From assembly GCF_963678635.1 (NCBI RefSeq), contig NC_087071.1:34465680-34529679 (forward strand): a DNA stretch of 64,000 nucleotides. Reading direction: 5' to 3'. This stretch comes from Symsagittifera roscoffensis. Its lineage: Eukaryota > Xenacoelomorpha > Acoela > Convolutidae. The position numbers and the translations under genes were made by a program. Below the pieces are notes generated by a model. The model did not search any database, was not told where the DNA came from, and was given only the letters and a program-made list of their open reading frames with translations. Below, piece by piece: positions 49,732-60,875 of the stretch. Positions within the stretch are counted from its first letter, which is position 1. The number at the start of each line of letters is the position of its first letter.

Positions 49732-50222
49732 GAGGATGATGAGCCTAAAAATACCACAGATATGAAAGTAAATATTCTCCAAGCCAAATTTTGGGACTTG
49801 CCCTGCATTTATGTGAAACCTGTTTTTTGCATCAGTATGGGTTGTGTGAAACTCAAGAAATTTTTCCATGAAAGCATCGTATGAAAACTATATTGAACAC
49901 AAACAAAAGGAAGAAAAGTTATCGGGGTGTAAATTCAAACCATAATGGAAAAAAATCAAGATAATATCACTCCAACAAACGGAATGATATTATCTTGAAC
50001 TTTTTCCATAATGGTTTGAGTTTCCCCGCACTTAAGTTTTCTTCATCTTGTTTGTGTTCAATATTGTTTTCATACGGCGCCTACATGGAAAATTGTCTTG
50101 GGTTTCACATAACCCATACTGATGCAAAAAACAGGTTTCACATAAATGCAGGTCTAGTCCTAAACTTTGCTTTGGAGAAATGTTACTTTCATATCTGCGA
50201 TAATTTTAGGCTCATCATCGTC
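49732..50222. repeat. Near-perfect long hairpin built from a gene fragment
   Basis: Left arm 49732-49973, loop of 7 bases, right arm 49981-50222; about 85% of positions pair by eye. The left arm read on the plus strand, and the right arm read on the minus strand, both encode CETCFLHQYGL, matching CEICLMHQYGL of the secreted-protein gene. So this is an inverted duplication of an internal piece of that gene family. The 139-codon plus-strand open frame at 49995-50414 is largely the antisense of this fragment and is not called as a gene. Confidence 0.85.
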
Positions 50223-51299
50223 GGTGCAGAAAAAATAGTCACCACATTAACCGAAACTGCAAATGAACCGTTCTCTATTCATTCTGCTAATAAAATTAGG
50301 ACTGCATCAGTTGTTGAACATATCGTAGTTTCTTTTTCAAAGTGTTTTGAGCTATATAAGGCCAGTATTTTTTATTTTTCCTTTTGTCGACGTAACAGTG
50401 TGGACAAAACATAATTTATCAAATATGATGTTGTATACTCGTTTCTTTATAAAAAATTTTTAATTTTTTTTTTGCAAATGTAGCCTCGAAAAGAAAACTG
50501 AGTTCGTTCTTTATCATTAAATATTTACGCAATTATCTTTAAAAAATCCGAGTCAAAGTAAAACAACCTGAATTGTTAGTGATACCATCCGACAGAATAA
50601 GAGCACTAATATTTTAATGATAATTTAGGATGCTCATTGGATAAAATATATCTTTAAATACAATCCTTCAAAACTTTAAGTTTCAAATTGAAAATATGTC
50701 CGCAAATTTGTATGAATTTGATGAGTTAGAGGAATTGTTTCTTTCCTGTTAATTGTAGTTTACCTGTTAATGGTGCTTACAGCACAGTCTAGTTAATCAA
50801 AACAAGCTGGTATCATCGAAAATGGTTTGGCGAACGTTAAAATACGTTTACTTTGAATTGATTGAAAATACATATGTAAGCATTTGACTGCTTTAAATTT
50901 ATCAAAAATTCTGGCTATTCAATAGAAACTGTTAACAAAAGGTCCTTTTTGTTTTAACATTTCACTACTTATAATAACTTTTGGTTATTCAAAGATCTGT
51001 CAATGAAACTTAGTAGGCAGAAAAATCATAGATACTTCATGATTATGTGATAAACGACAGTGTCATGCCAAAAACGAAGTTGTTAGGCACTTTTTGGAAA
51101 GTTTGAGCCAACAAAGTTATAAATTGGCGCCAAATTCGTGTTCATAAAGTTTTTGGGGTTGTTCGGTCAGAATTAGGTGTCGTAAAATAGTAACAAAAGG
51201 TACCAAAACTAGTACTAACTTAACTGGTAGTAAATAAAAACACGCCAGTACCTGCTTTTGGTTCAAAGTTTAAAGCTCCACTAGTTGGTTTTTACGTTC

Positions 51300-51448
51300 C
51301 TAAACAATCTAAAAGGTCAATCTCAAGTTCTTTACAGACTTTCATGCTCTTGTCTGACAAAAAGTCCGTTGGAGTGACCAAAATATATTTTTTTGTGGAT
51401 TGGTTTGAATTTCCCGCCAATAACAGTTCTTTTTTTTTGTTTGTGTAC
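51300..51448 (-). pseudogene. Fragment of the secreted-protein family, cut by the scaffold gap
   Basis: On the minus strand NCYWREIQTNP and then, after a frameshift, TDFLSDKSMKVCKELEIDLL match TCYWRPVQPAP and TNYLQDDSIKVCDELEDDI of the gene at 496-3485. The N-terminal part would lie inside or beyond the gap. The frameshift near 51375 and a TAG soon after make it a probable pseudogene; it could be a diverged working gene only if the assembly is wrong next to the gap. Confidence 0.7.
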
Positions 51449-51648
51449 NNNNNNNNNNNNNNNNNNNNNNNNNNNNNNNNNNNNNNNNNNNNNNNNNNNN
51501 NNNNNNNNNNNNNNNNNNNNNNNNNNNNNNNNNNNNNNNNNNNNNNNNNNNNNNNNNNNNNNNNNNNNNNNNNNNNNNNNNNNNNNNNNNNNNNNNNNNN
51601 NNNNNNNNNNNNNNNNNNNNNNNNNNNNNNNNNNNNNNNNNNNNNNNN
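51449..51648. other. Scaffold gap (200 N)
   Basis: Exactly 200 unknown bases, a conventional filler length, so the true distance is unknown. Confidence 0.98.
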
Positions 51649-52416
51649 CTATGTAACCGCTTTCAGGCTACTTCCTAGTCAGATAGTCACGATTTTATGC
51701 TCTATGTCCTCCTTGACACATGGCAGAATTTACGATTCGAGTATACGAAAATATTTACGAAACATACGTTATGGCATGTTGACATTGCATAAATGCATAA
51801 TTTAAATATTTAGAGAAAAAAAAACGCGGCGTCACCATAACGTTTCTGCTAGATGTAAGCTAGTGTTACTGGCAGAAACAAACAATAGTTCAACTGTTGA
51901 TACTTACTTCCTGGGATAACTGGCATATCTTTGCTTTTTGATCAAGGAATCACAAAAAGTGCAGCAAAACAAATAGTTAAATTTGTTTTTTGGTCTCAAG
52001 TGCTGGTATATTTATCCATGCTAAGACAACAATATAAACAATGCAATCAATTTCTATATAGAATTACACATTACACATTTTAACTTTTCTGGAACGCAGA
52101 AAAGTCAGATCAGTCTCAGTGCAATCTGGAGTAACGACTATCTTGAATTGATGTTGAACTAACTTTTATGGACGACCAGATTCAAATCCAAGGCAAAGAC
52201 GAAAGTTTTTTGATTGTTATATTTTCCCAGGGCGCGCGTATCGGAGCGAAATAACATAAGCTTTTCCCCTTATTTTCTACTGAAAGGTGCAACTCCAGTC
52301 TGTACGAGCTGTAATTTTAATTTTCTTTTTGTTACTTAGCATATGTTTATTTTGATTTGAAAATAAAAATTTATTTTAGAATTTGGGAAAATAAATACAT
52401 GCGATTTTCACTAGGT
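51649..52416. other. AT-rich stretch right of the gap, no gene seen
   Basis: The frames across the N run are artefacts. No family similarity was recognised. Confidence 0.4.
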
Positions 52417-52607
52417 TCATTCATTTGATCCCTCGATTACAATGGGTATAAAGTTGTCATGAGTTTTATTACATCCAAGTTCAATAATATATAGATTTGA
52501 TTGCACGCCTGATTCATTTACAAACAAAATTATGCTAGCGGTTTGTTGCCCCTGAGAACTATTAAGCATGAAAAGAAATCTTCCCGACGAAAGCTGCGAC
52601 ATATCAA
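52417..52607 (-). CDS. Possible terminal exon of an unrecognised gene
   Basis: A frame of about 63 codons starts after a good acceptor (GTTTTTACAG on the minus strand, AG at 52609-52608) and runs to a stop at 52417. Its translation (for example SSGRFLFMLNSSQGQQ, IILFVNESGV, YIIELGCNK) has mixed composition unlike the surrounding AT-rich noise. No upstream exon was identified; the inverted repeat at 52758-53283 lies directly behind it. It may be a broken or chance frame. Confidence 0.3.
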
Positions 52608-52757
52608 CTGTAAAAACAATTGCCGAAAAAGTATTTGTAAAAAAATGTTAGAAAAAATAAATTTATTTTTTTTTTCGTTTTTATTGTCATCCAAACGCTA
52701 TGTAAGTGTAAATAGTACAATTGAGAACATGAGAACAATTCAAGTGAAAAATTATTG

Positions 52758-53283
52758 GCCACTTTGAAATTAATTTTTGAACCCCAGTTTGAGATATAAC
52801 CCAAATGTAGGAATGCCTGTACTTGATTGCAGAAAAAAGTGATCATTTTGTTAAAAAATTTAGTAATCGGAGGCAATTTGAGATGTAAATAAAATTTGCG
52901 ACTTTCGAATTCCGTCGCTCTGCTGACTTTTCTGTCTGAAAAAATCAACTGAACTCCAAATTACAAGCAAATAATGTTCCGACTTTCAGAGAAAATGACA
53001 GATCATCTATACTCCTTTTCTGAAAGTCGGAACAGTAATTGCAGCAGCACAAGCTGCTCGTTATTAAATTGACTATATTTTAAACTTCAGTTGATTTTTT
53101 GTCAGACACAATATTCATCAGAGCGAATGCAAGGGTCGCAATTTTTTTAGGTCTCGAATTGGCTCCGATTATCAAAATTTTGAACCAAATATTCAAACTT
53201 TTTTTTCTGCTATCAAGTACAGGCATTCTCACAATTTGTTTATAGCTCAAACTTGGGTTCAAAAATTAACTTCAAAGTGGCAG
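52758..53283. repeat. Nested inverted repeat (hairpin within hairpin)
   Basis: The outer arms 52758-52955 and 53082-53283 are inverted copies (for example CACTTTGAA...ATGCCTGTACTTGAT, with TCAACTGAA near the inner ends), about 75-80% alike by eye. The spacer holds a tighter hairpin: GTTCCGACTTTCAG at 52976 pairs with CTGAAAGTCGGAAC ending at 53033. No coding similarity was recognised in the arms. Confidence 0.75.
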
Positions 53284-53830
53284 ATAAAATTTCATTTGAA
53301 TTTTACACTCATGCACTAACTCGTGTGTTGCTATCTCTCAAGACAGTTCAAATCCTATTTCTACTAGATAAATTTATCCTCTGGATTCAACCCTGGCTTT
53401 AACCTGGGATTCTTGACAAATTAATTTCAACCCGGCAAAGCACCGGGTGCAATAAAACTACTATGCTAACTTTTCCCAAACTTAAGCCCCCCTTACCTAT
53501 ACGGCTACACGAACTGAAGTTTATAAGTTCTTTTTACGTGGGTTTTCTCATTGCAAAATATGATATCACGTTTCAGTTTTATTAATATAAACTTGCGCCC
53601 GATTTAATAAAAATGAATTTGCGGGTTTCAGCTAAATTGTACGGAATGTACGCTTAAATAGTATTAAAACTAAATTTGGGTCACTGGAAAACTTGAAGAA
53701 ATATGTTTTTAATTGAACTCAATATATATTATGATTAGTTTATAACCAAATACAGAGTTCAACTTTTGACAATGTGAAGTAGCTGCAAAAAGCAGTTCAA
53801 AGTAACTTGAGCCAGATTAAACCCAAAATT

Positions 53831-53972
53831 ATGAAAAACTTCTTTTCCTCCAAGTTTCTATTTGTCTGTTTTGTTATTTTTATCAGCTTTTTGTTTGTAT
53901 CAAGCCAAGATGCAGGAACTTATAAATTTATCAAATTCATCGACAAGAATTTCGCGTTGGGGCAGATAACAG
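53831..53972 (+). CDS. Small secreted protein, signal-peptide exon
   Basis: First ATG at 53831. Residues 1-26 are a strong signal peptide (MKNFFSSKFLFVCFVIFISF, then LFVSSQ), followed by DAGTYKFIKFIDKNFALGQI. It ends with one base before a GTAAGG donor (GT at 53973-53974). Joined to 54843-54949 it gives a secreted protein of about 82 residues. Family unknown. Confidence 0.6.
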
Positions 53973-54842
53973 GTAAGGGTTTGTGCAAATTTTCATATTC
54001 GCAATCATGACGGCCTACATTTAGTGCAAGCGCGATGCACAATACTTGGAAAAGACTCTAGTAATCTAGCAAAATGCAAACAAACTTGTTTTCTTGCTTA
54101 CTGTAAAATGATTTTTTTTTGCTGAAAAAATTATAAGCATTTTTAATTTTGTGGAATGATTAAATGATTAGTGTCGAGAACCACCAGCTTCTATACTTTT
54201 CGGAAAAAACTAATTTTCTTCAAAACAGTTTGATTCATTTCATGGAATTTATGCTAATTTTTGCTTTGACTTAAGTGACCGAAAACTTTTGAAAACTCGG
54301 TTTTCAAATTGAAAAAATGACTGAGTAACTTCCGAAGTCATTTCCGAAACTTTCGTCATATCAAAAGCTTGTAATTGTTCCGACTCCAAAGAAAATTGAG
54401 GATGTAGTGCTTCAGTAAGTTTTTCTCTTCATAAAAATTTCGGCAAAACAAAAAAGGGCAGATTTTCTTACTCAATAATAAATCAGTTTCCAGTCGTCAT
54501 AACTGAAATGATTTTATCATGTAGAAATGATTTTTCTGTAAAGTGAGACACTTCTTTATGCATATTTCCATATTAGTTTGAGTAATATTCAGTTGATTTG
54601 AACTAATATGCACTAAAATGACAAAACTGTTACATAAACCACGCATAGACAAACCTGATCTGTATTTCTCCTCAGATCCAAAAGTTAATCGTTTTGTCAG
54701 TTCGAGGCTATTGATGAGTAAAAGCTTCCTTCTTAAGGGCTCAGGGCAAATCAGAATTTTTACAATTAAGCCTGACATTTAGCAGTGCAAAAAATCGAGT
54801 TGAGCTTACTATGCTCGCAAGAATAAAAAAAAATTGTTTTAG

Positions 54843-54949
54843 AGGGAATATTTGTGGAGACACACAGCAAATGGTGCACCCCTAGAAATTTGGAGGATGT
54901 TTGGTGTCAGGATCGTCTTTTCAATTTGGCAGATTTTCCTGCTCCATGA
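54843..54949 (+). CDS. Small secreted protein, terminal exon (proposed)
   Basis: A TTGTTTTAG acceptor (AG 54841-54842) starts a frame that fits the phase of the signal-peptide exon (G+AG gives Glu). It reads GIFVETHSKWCTPRNLEDVW followed by CQDRLFNLADFPAP and a TGA. It holds two cysteines in a mixed, non-repetitive composition. The intron would be 870 bp. The join rests on phase and splice sites only; further or alternative exons cannot be excluded. Confidence 0.5.
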
Positions 54950-57467
54950 TAAATCTTAGTTCCAGTACAGTGCTGATTTAAATTATCCGGACAAAATGAA
55001 CAAAACTTGAATTTTTAAACACGTTTTGCTCAAATCGGGTTATGATTAGACAAAACATGAAGAGAACAAAAGTTGCTAAGAATTTCATCAGAATTAATTT
55101 GGTGCCATTTTTTTTTTGAAATTCTCAGCCAAAACTTTACCCCGAAATGGGATCATTTTGGCTTTTTTGAATTTATCAAAAACTACTTTGTTATTTGATG
55201 AGAAATATATATAACAAGAAACCTATTACACAGCCAAACAAAATTCTACAAGAATTAAATCTCCAAAAATTTGAGAAAAGTGTTTAAATGTTGTTTTAAG
55301 CAAAAATTTTGGGTTTTATATAGTAAAAATCACATTTCTTGACTGTCAAGCAACAATATTTTGTCTTATACAGGTTTTTAGATATCAAACCCTTGTAAAA
55401 CTTTGCTGGGCTGTGTAAGATGTTTCTTGTGCTATATATATTTTGTCAATTAACAAACTAGCTACAGCATAATTTCTGATTAATTGAAAAAAGCCAAAAT
55501 GACCCATTTTGGAGTAAAATTTTGGTTGAGAATTTTGGAGAAAAAAATGCTTCATAATAATCCCGATGAAACTCTAAGCAATTTTTTTTTCTTCACTTTT
55601 TGTCGAACCTTAACCCAAATTAGGAAAAAAATGTTTGAAAATTCAAGTTTTGTTCGTTTGTCCGGATAATTCAAATTAGCACTATATTCATAATTGAAAA
55701 AATTTTATCCTAGCCCTTTAGCTTTTATTTTAAAGTGAGGTACTTATTTATTTTTTTTTCTATGTTTGCATGATCCGTTGCTATGATTTGGTTGAAGAAT
55801 CACTTGGTAAAAAAATCGTTCTTTGAGTTTTTCAATTATTTAAAAAACATTTTCGAATTTTTTAATGTTTATGGTTCCTAAAATGGCCTAAAAACTCCAA
55901 AAATAATGATACTCGAGAAAATTTTAATTTTCAAGGTTTATTTTGAGCACAAATGGGATAATGCAAGCCTGCTCTATCGCTCGAATTTTGACAGGAAATC
56001 AAAATTGTCAAATCAGTTTTTTCGACACTGAGGAAATGTTTGCTAATGTCGTTCGAATTACATTTTATAAGGCTTTAATATGATATATTACTCGACCCAT
56101 ACCAATGCTCATTTGTAGTATCTGATTTGAGTGGTAAACGAAAAAGTGAAAAACAAAAAAAAATGAAACACCCAAATATAAAGTTCCTCCCCATTTTCAG
56201 GGGTCGGAACAAGAACTAATGAATGGATTTCAAATATGTTGGTTCCAGCTTAAATTGCGAATAAAAATTTGAAGTACTTTCCCCAAATGCTTTGGCGTTT
56301 GCGTTTAGGTTTCAACAGTTTTGTTCATATAAGTTTAAGCAAAAAATATTATGCACTGATTTCCTTACAATGCCCGAAGCGGGGAGGATGCAACGGCTTA
56401 TTAGGTAACTGGGCATAAGGTTTCAAAAATTGGAAATGTAAGCTTCCTGTACCGCGAAAAACTAATTCATTGAAAAACCTAGAAACTGCACTAATGGATC
56501 ATTTTTCCTCAACACTGCCTGCATTTTTGCAACAATTGTGTCTTTTTTTTTGGTGTTTCAAGAGAGCTCAAAAAGTCTTCGATTGAAGTTGCAAAAAAGT
56601 CGACAAAATTTATAAAACCAGGTTTTCGGTTAATATTTTAATCTTGTCTTAAAATCTGATGCCTTGTGCTCAATAAAAAAAGTTTCTCAAACTGCTTTAG
56701 TTTTGTTGAAAGTTGATGAGCGTTTGAAAAACTCTAATTCAACTAGTTGTGCTATTTCATTTTCTACCTCCAACACAAAAAAAAACGAGTTGAAACAAAT
56801 GACTAGCCAAGTAAAAGCAATATCAGACGCAAAATAATGTAAAAGTAATGATTTTGTGTATGTGGCGACACTTCAAATTGAAATAAACAAAATTTTGAAA
56901 TGTTTTGCTTTTTATTGAGTTTTTTCTAGATAAAATTATCGCAAAAGACTTGATTCAAAATTAGGCTTGCGCAAGCATTTAAGGTCGACCCCAATGTTGA
57001 GTATTTTGTTAATTTATAAAATAAATAGCAGTACCAAAATAAAGACCAAAATACTTTTTTCTATTAAAAAATATCTGACTGTCATTGAAACAAGCGAGCG
57101 GATCTATGATTTTCTTAATGGGGAGGGGCGCGGTTTTTCAGGAAAATTGAAAATTTTGTCAACTGTTTTTCTAGGTTTTCTAGGTTCAAGAAATTATTTT
57201 TCCGAGGTGTTCCACTACACTACAGAGACTCTATTCTTCTAAAAAAAAATTCCAAATTTTTTATTTCCCAAATTGCGAAAACATTATGTTTCATTAACGT
57301 GCACTTCCCCTTAAAATATTATATATTTGGCGCCGAGGATAATTTTTGAAAAATTTTGCTGTCAGTCCGCTGAAAATGGTTTTGCACTTCAACTCTGTCC
57401 CTGATATTTTTTTTCGTCATATATGGAAATAAATTTTCATTACTTTTGTATCAAATCATTTTCAATT
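54950..57467. other. AT-rich stretch with one dispersed repeat, no gene seen
   Basis: Open frames at 55484 and 56967 are short and low-complexity. Holds the repeat copy at 55970-56215. Confidence 0.45.
55970..56215. repeat. Dispersed repeat, copy 2
   Basis: In-order match to 42480-42745: TTCGACACTG, AAGGCTTTAATATGATATAT, TCCTCCCCATTTTC, GGTCGGAAC. Confidence 0.6.
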
Positions 57468-58955
57468 TTAATCAAACTTTGCTCTCGGGGTTACTTTTAA
57501 GCTCGCCTGTGAACAACAATGCCTGACAATCAAAAACAAAAGTACTGTAGCAGCAAAAATGGCAAATAATGCTGAAATTATTATCCAATTCCAAGCGTTG
57601 AACACTTTTCGACTGTTGATTTTGTACGGCAAACGATACCTCACCGAAACTCGTCTTTTTGCTGCGACTTTCTCGATGAATTTATTGATTAGTTCTGGTT
57701 TCTCGTATACTGAAAACTCATCGTAAATTGTTTCCAGATGTTTTTGATAGAAGTCGTAATTTTCCATTATTGTTTCAATAGCTTTATCGACGTTTTCAAA
57801 ATCGAATTTCTGGGCAGTGACCCCCAGATATAAATTTTCCATGAAAATTGAGTGCATAGGTTGATCGAAAAACCGTGGAACGAAAATTCCAGGCACTTTT
57901 TGTTTCATCATGTCAACCGATGAACCTAGTCCAGCATGGGTCACAAAAATTTTGACTTTTTCATAACCCAAAAGAGTGTATTGAGGCAAAAAATCGCTAA
58001 GGTAGATTTTTGGGTCACTTCGAGAAAAAATTGACATCTCTTCTGCGGTTTTTTGAAGGCCCAGACTCAAATACCAGATAACTCTGTACTTGTTTTGGGA
58101 ACGAACTTTTTCGTAGAATGACTTCAGTTCCTTGCCAGATATGATTGCATGAGTTCCAAGCGATACATAAACAATAGGTAAATCATTTGAATCGATCCAT
58201 TTTTTCAAGTTAGGGTCAAATTCGCCCGCATATTTTTCGTCTCTGAACCCCCCGATGTAAACATAATCTGCACTAGAATGGGGTTTGGGGTAGAACGAAG
58301 GAACGGTAGGAATGAACATAGGAAAACGACTGGCGTATTCGTTCAAAGTGAAATGACCTTGAAAATCCAACGGTGGTAATTTATTTTCAAATCTTTTGGT
58401 ATCAAGCCAATCCCAACAATTTCGATAACTGACTTTCATAACTAGACTATCAAAAACACTGTATGGTATTTTGTCTTGGATATGTTCTAAGCCGCCTGGC
58501 ACACCTGGCATTTGAACGATTGCTGGAAGATTAAACTTTTCTGCAACAACCAAAGAAGACCAAAAAACTTGGTTGGTTATTAGAAGATCAAAATCGTTTC
58601 TCCTCTTTTTCATTATATCTGTGAATAGCATGTAGGTTTGGTTGAATAATTCCAGAACACTTGGACAAAATTTCATCATAAAATCTAATTTGTCATCATA
58701 CCAATATTCATCGGGCAAAACATGCTTTTTGATCACATCTAGCTTTAGGTTTTTGTGATACGGTTCCAGTTTTTTAGTACATAAGTTAGTAGTCGTAACT
58801 AAAGTGCAATTATGTTGGGTACAAATTGTCTCGAAAAGCGACGACATTGTAATAAACTGACCGCCATTACAGGGTAAATGGAACAGAATGTTTAAGGCCG
58901 CACAAGGTAGAAAAAACGTCAACAACAAAATCAACGATGGTGCTAAAATCTTCAT
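57468..58955 (-). CDS. UDP-glycosyltransferase, intronless, catalytic residues substituted
   Basis: 495 residues, full length for animal UGTs. Residues 1-20 form a signal peptide; 21-250 the N-terminal acceptor-binding half; 260-440 the UDP-sugar half with the UGT signature at 337-365 (FVTHAGLGSSVD, then FVPRFFDQP); 455-477 a membrane helix; then an 18-residue cytosolic tail with Lys at -3. Family members sit in the ER membrane facing the lumen and attach a sugar to small lipophilic molecules. Odd points: the usual catalytic His (GH/SH near the N-terminus) is Gln33 in GGQFITM, and its partner Asp (TDP/TDQ block) is Asn128 in LLITNQVF. There is no intron, while the neighbour at 61.8-63.5 kb has at least two. 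The reading frame is clean. Specificity cannot be told. Confidence 0.92.
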   Translation of the reverse strand: MKILAPSLILLLTFFLPCAALNILFHLPCNGGQFITMSSLFETICTQHNCTLVTTTNLCTKKLEPYHKNLKLDVIKKHVLPDEYWYDDKLDFMMKFCPSVLELFNQTYMLFTDIMKKRRNDFDLLITNQVFWSSLVVAEKFNLPAIVQMPGVPGGLEHIQDKIPYSVFDSLVMKVSYRNCWDWLDTKRFENKLPPLDFQGHFTLNEYASRFPMFIPTVPSFYPKPHSSADYVYIGGFRDEKYAGEFDPNLKKWIDSNDLPIVYVSLGTHAIISGKELKSFYEKVRSQNKYRVIWYLSLGLQKTAEEMSIFSRSDPKIYLSDFLPQYTLLGYEKVKIFVTHAGLGSSVDMMKQKVPGIFVPRFFDQPMHSIFMENLYLGVTAQKFDFENVDKAIETIMENYDFYQKHLETIYDEFSVYEKPELINKFIEKVAAKRRVSVRYRLPYKINSRKVFNAWNWIIISALFAIFAATVLLFLIVRHCCSQASLKVTPRAKFD

Positions 58956-59985
58956 TTACAAAGTTTCTTATAATCAACCAAAGAAATTATAAATTCGTTG
59001 CCGGTAAACTTCAATAAATAATGAAATTATAAGCCTTTAAGTTTAAGCATAAGAGTTTGGCCAATAATGCTCCGAAATCCTTTTTGCTTATCTTTTTGTT
59101 TCTCACAACGGTCAACAAAGTAAACCGGATAACTTTTTGAAGTTAAAATGTTGAATCATAATTGTTTAAGTGTGATCCTCAAAATTTTGGCTTGGTAACT
59201 ACTATATAAGCTTTGTTGGCAAGAGATTTGGTATTAAAGTATGAATAACCTGCATATTTGACCTAAAGAATGAAAACTATTGAAGTCTGACTTTTTGGGC
59301 TTATACGCCGTCTGAAATACCAAAGCTACAGATAGTTTGTTTGTTCAGCTTACGTCTTTCTCAACGTTGAGATAACAAACTAAGACAACCTTTCAGATCG
59401 AATATTTGAAGATAAATTGAAAAAAGATGATAAAACGATTTAATTCGTTAGAATACTTCAACAAGAGAATTTGAAAGAATGAATGTTAAGGATACAAAAC
59501 GAAGAGGTTTGTATAATAAGTTATAACAGGTTTATAAAGTGACTTTTTCACTTGAGGGGTTTGAAATCAAACTCAGACAATTTTATTGCAAGCAGTTGAC
59601 TAGTCTCTTCAGGAAAAAGTTTTGATAAATTAAATTATCAAAAAAAAAGAAATAGCAAAACTAAAATCAAATCAAACAGCTCGTGTTTTAGTGGAAGTTT
59701 CAGCAAAATCATTAAAAAATTTAACGTAATTTTACATCAACCCAATTCTAATAGATATTGTAGATTTCCATAGTTATACCGAAGCAAGCCTGAAGCACTT
59801 TAGTTTCTTTAACAAAAGAAACATATTGTCTGCAGAAAGGAAATAAATTTTCCTAATTAGCAACAATTGTTTCCGGATGTTTTTTGTATGCTTACGCTTG
59901 GGTTTAATAATTGTTATTTCGAGTTCGTTAACAATAAATCAATGCGTGTTCAAATTAGAGAAAAAATCCAGTTAAATTTTCGGTT
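58956..59985. other. Upstream region of the intronless UGT, no gene seen
   Basis: AT-rich, contains the 5' flank of the UGT. No confident promoter element. Confidence 0.4.
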
Positions 59986-59987
59986 GA

Positions 59988-60875
59988 ACTCGCACTGACA
60001 AAAATGGATTAGGATCGATTTTAGTATGAAAAAAGTACGTTGAATAAATTTAGATCGATTTTAGTATAAAAAAGTACGTTGATTAAATTTAGATCGATTT
60101 TAGTTGGAAACAAGTACGAAGATTAAACAAAAAAAGATGAAGATTGTTTTGGATCGATTTGAAATCGATTTAAAATGATCTCAAATCCCAGCTAAAAGAA
60201 ATTGATCCCAATCGATTTTAAATAATTTAAATGCGTTTTTTTTTCAGTCTGAATTTATTTTTATTTTCAAGGAGATTAAAACGAATTTAGTTCGATTTAA
60301 ATCAATTTTTTTATTCGAGATTTATCAGTTTCGAATTTTTATTGCATTTATTCATTGCCTATAATTTTTCATTTTACATCCATAGCGTATTGTAGCATAA
60401 AACAGACCAAATAAACAGACCAAAAAATCGATAAATTTCTATGATATTCTTGCATATTTTGAGTTTAAAAACTGATCTATATTGACCCTTTTCTTGATTC
60501 GTTTTATAAGTTTTGACCAAAATCTGATTTATCTTCATAATTTTCTATGATTTAATGGCATATTAATGAGATCAAACTTTAGTTTGTTCTGGCCCTTTTC
60601 TTTTTGTTACATAGGATTTACAATAATATTCTATAATTTCATTGCCTATCTTCGAGTTTAAAATCTGATTTATGTGGTTGATTTTATTGAATTTTTTAAC
60701 ATCTGGCACGAGTGTTTATATTTAAAAAATCGAGATTAAAAAATTCCAACTATTTTTTTGAAGGGTATGTTTTTTTCGCCTTGCATTTTAGTGAGTCGGA
60801 AAATCCATCTAAATTGATTTAAATCAATTTTTTAGACACTTAAATCGATCGGAAACCATTTTTGTCAGTGCGGGT
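59988..60875. repeat. Foldback/MITE-like element with CGCACTGACAAAAATGG ends
   Basis: CGCACTGACAAAAATGG at 59991-60007 returns inverted as CCATTTTTGTCAGTGCG at 60856-60873; GATCGATTTA follows inside both ends. The interior is filled with variants of GATCGATTTTAG, including three tandem copies of about 40 bp starting at 60013, 60053 and 60092. No coding capacity. No convincing target-site duplication. Confidence 0.75.

Noticed and set aside
49995-50414. 139-codon plus-strand open frame
   Set aside because: Most of it is the reverse strand of a gene-family fragment (right arm of the hairpin); the minus strand carries the conserved motif.
51344-51805. Open frames running across the N run
   Set aside because: Artefact of translating unknown bases; the real signal there is on the minus strand left of the gap.
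54497-54778. 93-codon minus-strand open frame
   Set aside because: Lies inside the proposed intron of the small secreted gene, with no motif and no splice support.
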